From positions 124,001 through 188,000 of the forward strand of contig NZ_BMPB01000013.1 of assembly GCF_014647375.1 (NCBI RefSeq): a stretch of DNA of 64,000 nucleotides. Reading direction: 5' to 3'. Shown piece by piece: positions 52,842-60,378 of the stretch. How positions within the stretch are numbered: the first letter of the stretch is position 1; each line of letters opens with the position of its first letter. This stretch comes from Parabacteroides faecis. GTDB lineage: Bacteria > Bacteroidota > Bacteroidia > Bacteroidales > Tannerellaceae. A program made the translations under genes and the position numbers. Below the pieces are notes generated by a model, which had not been told where the DNA came from, did not search any database, and saw only the letters and a list, made by a program, of their open reading frames with translations.

Positions 52842-53789
52842 TCAGATCAGATCCCTGAGCAACCAGGCCAGGTAACATAAATACATTACTATCAGTGCCC
52901 ATCCTTCGGTTCGGGATATTTTTTGTCCGCTTTTTGCCAGTGGGAGCAGGAGTAGGGACAGTCCCAGCATGACCAGCAAATCGATGTAATTCACGTTTTT
53001 CGCTACAATGGGATTGACCACCGAACTGGTACCTGCGATCGCCAGGATATTGAATAAGTTGGAACCTACGATATTTCCGATCGCAATATCCGGGTTCTTC
53101 TTGAGTGCTGAGACAACCGATGTGGCCAGTTCCGGCAAGCTTGTGCCCGCAGCGACGATTGTCAGTCCGATCACAGCTTCGCTGACACCTAACTCCTGAG
53201 CGATTGAAACGGCATTATCGACGAGCAGGTTGGAGGCAAATATCAGTATGACCAGTCCACCTGCGATATACAGGAGATCTTTATGCCAGGGTTCAGGTTG
53301 TTTTTCCAGTTCCCCGGCTTGTTCTTCTATTTTCTTTTCATGTTTTCGTGAGTAATACAGGCTGAATACAGTATAGAGGATGATACCTACCAGGAACAGG
53401 CAACCTTCCAGTCTGTTGAGAGTCCCGTTCCAAAAGAGGAGGGTGAAAACAACAGTTGCGGCGATCAGGATAGGAATGTCCAGACGGGTGAGTTGGCGTT
53501 TGGCTTGTAAGGGATGGATGGCGGCAGAAATACCGAGAATGACGGCAATGTTGAAAATGTTGGAACCGATAATATTACCGACTGCTATATCTCCCTGTCC
53601 GGACAAGGAGGCATTCAGACTGACTACCAATTCCGGAGCACTGGTACCGAATGCAACGATCGTAAGTCCGATCACCAGATTGGATATTCTGGCTTTCAGC
53701 GCTAATTCCGTACTCCCTTTTACCAACCAGCCTGCTCCGATATAAAGAGCAAACAATGAAAGAATTAATAATGTAACGCTTGTTATCAT
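52842..53789 (-). CDS. Calcium/sodium antiporter (CaCA family, YrbG-like)
   Basis: The start at 53789 (MITSVTLLILSLFALYIGAGW) gives 315 aa and places the first membrane helix at the N-terminus; the frame extends 20 codons upstream without support. The two inverted alpha repeats are clear: GLTIVAFGTSAPELVVSLNAS with GNIIGSNIFNIAVILG, and GLTIVAAGTSLPELATSVVSA with GNIVGSNLFNILAIAG. The acidic residues of these motifs coordinate Ca2+. It exports calcium across the inner membrane in exchange for sodium or protons. Confidence 0.93.
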   Translation of the reverse strand: MITSVTLLILSLFALYIGAGWLVKGSTELALKARISNLVIGLTIVAFGTSAPELVVSLNASLSGQGDIAVGNIIGSNIFNIAVILGISAAIHPLQAKRQLTRLDIPILIAATVVFTLLFWNGTLNRLEGCLFLVGIILYTVFSLYYSRKHEKKIEEQAGELEKQPEPWHKDLLYIAGGLVILIFASNLLVDNAVSIAQELGVSEAVIGLTIVAAGTSLPELATSVVSALKKNPDIAIGNIVGSNLFNILAIAGTSSVVNPIVAKNVNYIDLLVMLGLSLLLLPLAKSGQKISRTEGWALIVMYLCYLAWLLRDLI

Positions 53790-53991
53790 GGCTGCAAATT
53801 TACTAATCTTTTTATTACAATGTCCGGCTTCCTGTTGTCCGATAATCAAAGATTACCGTAACCAAGTAAACAGCAAGTTATTTTTTAGGCAGAAAAACGT
53901 ACCTTGGATAACCCCGGAATCGCTTCGGAGTAACAGCAGGAAGCAACTAGACATTTTAGTTAGGGTTGTTAGGAATATTCGTATTAGTGAT

Positions 53992-54198
53992 TTAATATTC
54001 GTATTCTTCCTTCGGCTCTTTGGCAGCTTGTCTTAATTGTATGGCACGAAGTACGACCATACTGACTGTCAATAACCCTAGTGCTCCCATTGTTACATCT
54101 TTAACAATTGCATTTTCAAAATCGGTTGTACCGATCAAAACCAATATGATAAACGATACCATCATGACGGCGTCTACCAAATCTTTATTTATCTTCAT
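53992..54198 (-). CDS. Small two-helix membrane protein of unknown function
   Basis: 68 aa. Two hydrophobic segments (about 9-23 and 35-50) flank an acidic loop, and the tail is charged (AKEPKEEYEY). I do not recognise the family. A similar small membrane protein follows upstream at 54238-54450 on the same strand, and both are likely cotranscribed. Confidence 0.55.
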   Translation of the reverse strand: MKINKDLVDAVMMVSFIILVLIGTTDFENAIVKDVTMGALGLLTVSMVVLRAIQLRQAAKEPKEEYEY

Positions 54199-54237
54199 TT
54201 TATAAACTTTTTAAAGGTTACTTTTGTTCAATCGAAC

Positions 54238-54450
54238 TTATTCTTTTTCTTCAATAGCTGTTTCTTCTGTAGAACCGGAGTTGCTCAATCCTTTCATGAT
54301 ACCGAACAATCCGTATCCCAGAGCGCACATTACAACCAATAACTTCAGATAGTCATTAGGAATGATGGAACTACAAGCTAATACGCAACCGATAATTGTG
54401 ATAATAACTGACAGATAAATACGTGTTTTATTTGATTTTTTTGTAGACAT
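54238..54450 (-). CDS. Small two-helix membrane protein of unknown function
   Basis: The start at 54450 (MSTKKSNKTRIYLSV) gives 70 aa; the longer frame to 54582 has no signal or homologous look. Two hydrophobic segments (about 11-27 and 33-52) precede an acidic Glu-rich tail. The pattern parallels the neighbour at 53992-54198, 39 bp downstream: basic or neutral N-terminus, two helices, acidic C-terminus. They may be distant paralogues or partners. Function is unknown. Confidence 0.6.
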   Translation of the reverse strand: MSTKKSNKTRIYLSVIITIIGCVLACSSIIPNDYLKLLVVMCALGYGLFGIMKGLSNSGSTEETAIEEKE

Positions 54451-54598
54451 AATATTATAATTTTTAAATGAATAAATAATGCTTGTTTTACTGCAGCAAG
54501 TAATAAACCGGCATACAGCAAGAGAACGGACCATGGATCCGCCAGATAGCATGTATAGCGAAACCACCATACATGAAGACATAGTTATCCTTTAAAAA

Positions 54599-54997
54599 TT
54601 AAATAATGAGTTTCCGCAGGGCAAACACATGTTGCGCCGTACGGCAGAGAAGGGTGGACAGATTTATAGTTTGACATTCCGATACATTCTCCAACACTTT
54701 TCGTTGTGCATTCATTTCTTTCAGGCGAATGTCCTGAAGTACTTTTTCCGCTATTTTCAGCGTGCGTAAATGAAATGTATTATTTGTCAGTTGAACGGTT
54801 CTGCGTGCAGTCAGGCCTTTGCTTTCTTTGAGGTCTGTGCTCAAGACAGTGAGGTAATATTGTACATCGGCAGAACTTTTTTCTTTCATGACTGCCTCTT
54901 TTTTAGACACGGCAATATCGTTGCTTCCAGTCTCCTCTTGTGGAGAGAAAAGCAAGATGCCGAAAAGCAGAGTCAGTATGAACAGAAAATTTTTCAT
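54599..54997 (-). CDS. Small exported protein of unknown function
   Basis: 132 aa. A hydrophobic N-terminus (MKNFLFILTLLFGILLFSP) acts as signal or anchor. A charged helical region follows (KKEAVMKEKSSADVQYYLTVL, LRTLKIAEKVLQDIRLKEMNAQRKVLE). The family is not recognised. A consensus -7 box lies 5 bp upstream of the start (55002-55009), so translation could begin almost at the transcript end. It is divergent from menA. Confidence 0.5.
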   Translation of the reverse strand: MKNFLFILTLLFGILLFSPQEETGSNDIAVSKKEAVMKEKSSADVQYYLTVLSTDLKESKGLTARRTVQLTNNTFHLRTLKIAEKVLQDIRLKEMNAQRKVLENVSECQTINLSTLLCRTAQHVFALRKLII

Positions 54998-55001
54998 GCT
55001 G

Positions 55002-55061
55002 CAAAGATATACGAATTCTTAATAAAATAACAAATCATTGTAGTTTTTGTTTATACTTTTG
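55002..55061. promoter_or_regulatory. Divergent promoter boxes between the small exported protein gene and menA
   Basis: Minus-strand TATCTTTG at 55002-55009 and plus-strand TACTTTTG at 55054-55061, both exact TAnnTTTG. -33 boxes are not clear. Confidence 0.5.
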
Positions 55062-55085
55062 CCTGTTAATTATGAATGAGAGAAG

Positions 55086-55982
55086 ATGAAAGAGAAGAAG
55101 AGCCTTTTGAAATCATGGGTGGAAGCGGCCCGGCCGAAAACACTGCCTGCATCGTTAAGTCCGGTGTTATTAGCTTGTGTTTTAGCCTGGTGTGAAGGAG
55201 TATTCCGGTTAGTACCGGCTTTTTTATGTTTTGGTGTGGCTTTGTTGGCACAGATAGCCAGTAATTTTGCAAACGATTACTTCGATTTTAAAAAGGGAGC
55301 GGATAAGGAAGATCGTCTGGGACCTGAACGTGCGGTAGCCCAGGGATGGATCACTCCGAAGGCGATGCTGAAGGCTACCTTTATAACATTGGGGTTGTCT
55401 TGCCTATGCGGCTGCATGCTTTTATTTTATGCCGGTTGGGAACTGATCCCTGTCGGGATTGCTATCGCTATTTGCGTGTTAGCCTATTCTGCCGGACCTT
55501 TTCCTTTGGCGTATAACGGGCTGGGAGATGTTTGTGTGGTCTTATTTTACGGGGTTATTCCGGTGTGCTTCACTTATTACGTGCAGGCATTATCGTTCTC
55601 TTTGTTATCGTTCCTTTTATCATTATCGGTCGGATTACTATCCACAAATATTCTGATTGTGAATAATTACCGTGACTATGCCCAGGATAAGGCAGCCCGG
55701 AAACGGACTACGATCGTCTTGTTTGGGCGTGGCTTCGGTCGGATATTCTATCTGTTGAATGGGGTGGTCGCTCTTATGCTCGCAATGCCGCTCCTGTTTG
55801 ATGCCCCGTGGTGGATCTTATTTCTGTTCGCTGCCTTTTTCGCCCTTTTCTATGCGACCTGGCGTGAACTCTACCGTTTTGAAGGGCGTGAGCTCAACAA
55901 AACATTGGGACATACGGCGCGGAATGTTTTCATCTTTACTCTTCTGCTATCAGTATTGTTGATCCGGACCTGTTTGGTATAA
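55086..55982 (+). CDS. menA: 1,4-dihydroxy-2-naphthoate polyprenyltransferase
   Basis: 298 aa UbiA-family enzyme with eight or nine membrane segments. The first Asp-rich motif is in NFANDYFDFKKGADKEDRLGP and the second in NNYRDYAQDKAARKRT. The N-terminal WVEAARPKTLPASLSPV is typical of MenA. It joins a polyprenyl chain to dihydroxynaphthoate, making demethylmenaquinone in the inner membrane, as needed for anaerobic fumarate respiration. Other men genes are not in the window. It ends 3 bp from a convergent antiporter gene. Confidence 0.95.
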   Translation: MKEKKSLLKSWVEAARPKTLPASLSPVLLACVLAWCEGVFRLVPAFLCFGVALLAQIASNFANDYFDFKKGADKEDRLGPERAVAQGWITPKAMLKATFITLGLSCLCGCMLLFYAGWELIPVGIAIAICVLAYSAGPFPLAYNGLGDVCVVLFYGVIPVCFTYYVQALSFSLLSFLLSLSVGLLSTNILIVNNYRDYAQDKAARKRTTIVLFGRGFGRIFYLLNGVVALMLAMPLLFDAPWWILFLFAAFFALFYATWRELYRFEGRELNKTLGHTARNVFIFTLLLSVLLIRTCLV

Positions 55983-55985
55983 GCT

Positions 55986-57656
55986 TTACATAAATAGCAT
56001 AATGATCAATTGAGCCGATATCACCCGGATGAACATGGAAAGGGGATAGACAGTCGCATAGGCCACCGAAGGCTCATCGCCTTCGACCGTTGTGTTGGCA
56101 TAGGTTAGTGCCATCGGATTTGCCATGCTGCCGCAGAGCATTCCTACGTTATGGGCATAATCGAGTTTAAGGAACTGGGAAGCGATGAAACCGACTATCA
56201 GAACAGGTACGATTGTCAGCAGGAACCCCAGACCTACCCAAAGCAGCCCCTCTGCCCGGAATACCGTCTCAAAGAAGTGGGCACCCGAGTCTATACCCAG
56301 CCCTGCCAGATAGATTACGATACCTAGCTGGCGCAGCATCAGATTGGCACTCATCGTCGTATAGGTGGTCAGATGGAAACGCGGACCGAAGGCTCCCATC
56401 AGGATGCCGACAATGATCGGACCACCGGCAATACCCAGTTTGATCGGTGTATTCATGCCCGGCAGCATAATTGGCAAAGAACCTAACAGGACTCCCAGCG
56501 AGATACCGATAAATACGGCTAACAGATTCGGATTATCCAGGCGTTTGATCTCATCGCCGAGGATTTTACCGACATTGTTTATCGCATTTTTTTCTCCGAC
56601 GATCGTCAGGCGGTCGCCTATCTGTAAATGAAGGGCAGAGTCTGCAACCAGGTCGATACCGGCACGGTTTACGCGGGTAATATTGATTCCATACAGGTTA
56701 CGCAGGCGGAGTGATCCGAGTTTTACCCCGTTCACGCGGTTACGGGTGACGACGATACGGCGGGAAATCAGTTGCGAGTCGATTGCATTCCAGTCGATAT
56801 CTTCCTTGTTCCAGTCGACGTTCTCCTGTTCCCCGAAAAGAACTTTGATCGTTTCTACGTCCGATTTATGGGAGATGATAAGCAAATGGTCGTCTTCACG
56901 AAGTATGGTGTCGGAAGTGGGAATACTGACTTTCCCGTTATGCCATACACGGGAGATAACAAAATGTTTCTCTGTCAGTTTCATGATATCCTTGATACTT
57001 TTATCGTAGATAGCAGGGTTACTGATATGGAATTCTGTGATGTTGGGTTTCGTGTTGTGTTTCTCCTTATCGTCCGGCAGATTCTTGTTGGCGAACACTT
57101 TTCTTAACAGGATGATCGCCATTATAACGCCAACGACTCCTAACGGATAAGCCACGGCACAAGCCAGTGCCATGTCTGTCACTTCCTTGCTGTCCGCCGG
57201 GTTTACTTGTAACAGGGCTTGTTGTGCGGCTCCCAGTGCGGGTGTGTTGGTGACAGCTCCACAGAGTAATCCGACCATGTTGGGAAGCGAAACGCCTGTA
57301 GTCCAGTGCAGGACAAGTGTCAGTATCAATCCGAGCAGTACCACGCCTAGCCCCATCATGTTCATGGCGACACCACCTTTTTTCAGAGACGAGAAAAAAC
57401 CCGGACCGACCTGCAATCCGAGGGAATAGACAAACAGGATCAGACCGAAGCTCTGTGCAAAGTTCAGCATATCCTTATTGACTACAATCCCGAAATGTCC
57501 GGCCAAAATCCCGGCGAAGAAAACAAAAGTGATACCCAGTGAGATACCGAATATTTTCTGTCTTCCCAGAAATAACCCCACCGCCGAAACCAGTGAGATC
57601 ACTATAACAGCCTGCAACATCGTCGGCTCAAAAAAAGCTTCCTGCAACCAATCCAT
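55986..57656 (-). CDS. AspT/YidE-family antiporter with two TrkA-C (RCK) domains
   Basis: 556 aa. N-terminal membrane half (GLQVGPGFFSSLKKGGVAMNM), two cytosolic RCK_C domains in the middle (about 205-370; HFVISRVWHNGKVSIPTSDTILREDDHLLII and GLRNLYG-type VNGVKLGSLRLRNLYGINITR), then a C-terminal membrane half with LGIAGGPIIVGILMGAFG. Members exchange carboxylates or amino acids such as aspartate and alanine. The ligand is unknown. It is a single gene with a consensus promoter box upstream. Confidence 0.9.
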   Translation of the reverse strand: MDWLQEAFFEPTMLQAVIVISLVSAVGLFLGRQKIFGISLGITFVFFAGILAGHFGIVVNKDMLNFAQSFGLILFVYSLGLQVGPGFFSSLKKGGVAMNMMGLGVVLLGLILTLVLHWTTGVSLPNMVGLLCGAVTNTPALGAAQQALLQVNPADSKEVTDMALACAVAYPLGVVGVIMAIILLRKVFANKNLPDDKEKHNTKPNITEFHISNPAIYDKSIKDIMKLTEKHFVISRVWHNGKVSIPTSDTILREDDHLLIISHKSDVETIKVLFGEQENVDWNKEDIDWNAIDSQLISRRIVVTRNRVNGVKLGSLRLRNLYGINITRVNRAGIDLVADSALHLQIGDRLTIVGEKNAINNVGKILGDEIKRLDNPNLLAVFIGISLGVLLGSLPIMLPGMNTPIKLGIAGGPIIVGILMGAFGPRFHLTTYTTMSANLMLRQLGIVIYLAGLGIDSGAHFFETVFRAEGLLWVGLGFLLTIVPVLIVGFIASQFLKLDYAHNVGMLCGSMANPMALTYANTTVEGDEPSVAYATVYPLSMFIRVISAQLIIMLFM

Positions 57657-57679
57657 ACCAGTGTTATTTGTTGAAGGTA

Positions 57680-57687
57680 CAAAGATA
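57680..57687 (-). promoter_or_regulatory. Promoter -7 box of the AspT-type antiporter gene
   Basis: Minus-strand TATCTTTG, exact TAnnTTTG, 23 bp before the start codon. Confidence 0.55.
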
Positions 57688-57710
57688 GGGCTTTTTAAGT
57701 TAGCTTTCGC

Positions 57711-59018
57711 TTATAATGAATCTTTTAAAACCTCGAGGGCCTTTTCTATGACTACATCTTTGTTTTTCAGAAACATATCGGTATTCTCTTTTACTTCGAT
57801 ATCAGGGACGATACCGATTCCAATAAATTCGCGGCCATCCACATCCCATTCGTTTTTGGTACAGATGCTGCATCCTAAACCAAATCCGAGGTCTATAAAT
57901 ATCGGATTTCCGGTGCTTCCACCTGTCGGAGTTCCAATTATTTTACCCCGGTTAAGTCCTCGGTATGTGACACAAAAGTTTTCTGCCGAAGAAAATGTCG
58001 TGGCATTTACCAACAATGCGATCGGTTTTTTGTAAATGGGCTTGTCTTTAACAGGCTCCATCGGATCCGGACTTTCCGTAAACCACTCCTGAGGATAGTC
58101 CCATGAACCATGGGCTGCAATATACATCCGGCTACTCCAACGTCCCAACCGCACAGGTTTGTCATCGAAATGCCGGATTATATAGTCAGCATGGTCTGAA
58201 TTACCACCTCCATTGTCACGGATATCGATAATAAGGGCATTGGTCTTTAAAATTTCTTCGTATATCTTATCAAATTCATCCCTATGAAAGTCTTCTGTTA
58301 AAAAGCTTTTGACGGATAGTAATCCGATATTACCTTCAAGCACTTTATATTCGAATACGGACGAGTCGGCAGGGATATCCCAGGGTATATTGCGATCGCT
58401 TTCTATTGTGAATGTTCTGCCTTCAGGGGTACGCAGCAACATGCGTGAAACCTTGGTCCCTTTTGCGTTAGTCAGCTCGTATCCTCTGAACGGAGCGTGG
58501 TCAGACCATTGTGGAGTGGAGGAGGCAAGGTATGGAGTGATATGTTTATCTGCATATTCCAGTACGTTCTCGCCATCGATCTCCAATATTTCGCAACCAT
58601 AGGATACGCCTTGTTTTTTGAATTCTGAGTTATGGACGGAGGTGACAAAGACCTGGTTGCCGACACGTTTGGTTGTTATTGGAAAAGGACGGAGCCATTC
58701 TTTGGAATTTTTCGACCACTTTGTCTGGTAGATAAACGTATGCCCGTCATGGAGTTGTGCGCATAATTGTTTCAGCCCGTTTATAAAGTCCTCGTCTGAT
58801 TGAGTAGCGGTAAGTGAAGGTAAGCTGGTTATACACAGGCTGTCCCAGTTGTATGTGAGATTGTTGTAGTGGACGAAATTGTATTTTACTTCGGTACAGA
58901 AGCGGGAAACGATGAAAGCTTTTTGGGTGGCATCGAGTTCGTTCTTTTCACTCTGACCGCAGGCCGGGACGATGCAGAGTATTGTACCGAACAGTAATGA
59001 TGTGATTGTTTTTTTCAT
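57711..59018 (-). CDS. S41-family (tail-specific protease-like) peptidase, lipoprotein
   Basis: 435 aa. The lipoprotein signal has C20 (VPAC). A PDZ-like region is seen at about 120-180 (VFVTSVHNSEFKKQGVSYGCEILEIDGENV). The S41 core carries ALIIDIRDNGGGNSDHADYI and the catalytic serine in NATTFSSAENF, followed by GTPTGGSTGNPIFIDL. Members cleave proteins at C-terminal tails in the periplasm. It is divergent from sbcD. Confidence 0.9.
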   Translation of the reverse strand: MKKTITSLLFGTILCIVPACGQSEKNELDATQKAFIVSRFCTEVKYNFVHYNNLTYNWDSLCITSLPSLTATQSDEDFINGLKQLCAQLHDGHTFIYQTKWSKNSKEWLRPFPITTKRVGNQVFVTSVHNSEFKKQGVSYGCEILEIDGENVLEYADKHITPYLASSTPQWSDHAPFRGYELTNAKGTKVSRMLLRTPEGRTFTIESDRNIPWDIPADSSVFEYKVLEGNIGLLSVKSFLTEDFHRDEFDKIYEEILKTNALIIDIRDNGGGNSDHADYIIRHFDDKPVRLGRWSSRMYIAAHGSWDYPQEWFTESPDPMEPVKDKPIYKKPIALLVNATTFSSAENFCVTYRGLNRGKIIGTPTGGSTGNPIFIDLGFGLGCSICTKNEWDVDGREFIGIGIVPDIEVKENTDMFLKNKDVVIEKALEVLKDSL

Positions 59019-59057
59019 AAATATATCTTGTTATGCGTACTTTAAATTACTTAGTTA

Positions 59058-59094
59058 CAAATATAAGGTTTATTTAGAAAAAGTAATATCTTTG
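59058..59094. promoter_or_regulatory. Divergent promoter boxes between the S41 peptidase and sbcD
   Basis: Minus-strand TATATTTG at 59058-59065 and plus-strand TATCTTTG at 59087-59094, both exact TAnnTTTG, 34 to 40 bp from their respective start codons. Confidence 0.55.
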
Positions 59095-59127
59095 ATATTC
59101 ATTTGATGAAAATAAGATAAACAAACG

Positions 59128-60378
59128 ATGTCTTTAAAGATCATACATACTGCCGACTGGCATCTCGGGCAGACCTTTTTCGGTTACGACCGGGAGGAGG
59201 AACACGATGCTTTTCTGAACTGGCTGGTCGATACCTTGGCGCAGCATCAGACTGATGTACTGTTGATTGCCGGAGATGTATTCGATGTCGCTAATCCGTC
59301 TGCCGCGGCCCAGCGGCGTTTCTTTCATTTCCTGAAAGAGGCGAACCGGCGTAATCCGCACCTGCAAATTGTGGTTGTTGCCGGAAACCATGATTCGGCG
59401 GCCCGGTTAGAATCTCCTGTCCCTTTGCTGGAAGAGTTGAATACTTCTATCGTCGGAATTATCCGGCGCACGGAAACCGGAGAGATTGATTTTGACTCCC
59501 TGCTGATACCTTTGTATAATAAGGAAAAGAAGCGTGAAGCCTGGTGCCTGGCTGTCCCTTATCTCCGGCAGGGTGATTATCCGGCTTCGGAAGAGACACA
59601 CGATACCTATATCGCCGGTATAAACCGTATGTACCGGCAACTGTATGATTATGCCGATGGAAAGCGGCAACCGGGCGAAGCCTTGGTCGCTATGGGGCAC
59701 CTGCATGCAACCGGAGCCGAACTGTCGGAAGACGACCGGAGTGAACGTATCATTATGGGAGGGTTGGAGTCTGTATCTTCCGATACATTCGACGAGGGAT
59801 TGGTTTATACTGCTCTCGGACATATTCATAAGGCACAGCGTATAGGTGGCCGGGAGAACCTGCGTTATTCCGGTAGTCCGTTACCGATGTCTTTTTCGGA
59901 GACAAATTATCGTCATCAGGTTGTTGCCGTTACAATCGATAACGGATGTTTGTCGGCGGTCGAACCGGTGCCTGTGCCCTTGCTTGTCGACTTGCACCGG
60001 ATTCCGGAACATCCCGCATCCCCGGAAGAAGTAATTGCCCGGCTGGCAGAATTGCCTGTTGCCGAAGAGGAAGATTCCGATAATCCGAGTCGTTGGCCAT
60101 ACGTCGAAGTACGGGTGTTACTGACCGAACCCGACCCGGGATTTCGTCATAGGGTAGAGGAGACGCTTGCCGGTAAGGCGGTTCGTCTGACTTCTATCGT
60201 TCCTTCTTACCCGAAACGGGAGGGGGAAGATACGGTTCGTCCGTTGTCTTACGGCGACCTGCAACGGATTGCCCCGCTGGATATGCTGAGACATGCTTTT
60301 ACCAGTAAATATGGCGGGGAGTTGCCGGAGGATATCGAATCATTGTTCAACGATGTAATGCGGGAGGTCTCTCTATGA
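59128..60378 (+). CDS. sbcD: Exonuclease SbcCD nuclease subunit SbcD
   Basis: 416 aa, Mre11-like calcineurin-type phosphoesterase. Metal-binding motifs occur in order: TADWHLG near residue 8, GDVFD near 50, GNHDS near 90, MGHLH near 190 and GHIHKAQ near 230. With SbcC it cuts hairpins and processes blocked DNA ends. Its stop overlaps the sbcC start by 4 bp (ATGA), showing translational coupling. The many inverted repeats in this window are the type of structure that SbcCD cleaves when they extrude. Confidence 0.96.
   Translation: MSLKIIHTADWHLGQTFFGYDREEEHDAFLNWLVDTLAQHQTDVLLIAGDVFDVANPSAAAQRRFFHFLKEANRRNPHLQIVVVAGNHDSAARLESPVPLLEELNTSIVGIIRRTETGEIDFDSLLIPLYNKEKKREAWCLAVPYLRQGDYPASEETHDTYIAGINRMYRQLYDYADGKRQPGEALVAMGHLHATGAELSEDDRSERIIMGGLESVSSDTFDEGLVYTALGHIHKAQRIGGRENLRYSGSPLPMSFSETNYRHQVVAVTIDNGCLSAVEPVPVPLLVDLHRIPEHPASPEEVIARLAELPVAEEEDSDNPSRWPYVEVRVLLTEPDPGFRHRVEETLAGKAVRLTSIVPSYPKREGEDTVRPLSYGDLQRIAPLDMLRHAFTSKYGGELPEDIESLFNDVMREVSL

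Noticed and set aside
57478-58035. A 185-codon plus-strand frame over the antiporter and S41 genes
   Set aside because: It crosses the starts and ends of two clearly real genes on the other strand and has low-complexity Pro/Ser/Ile content.
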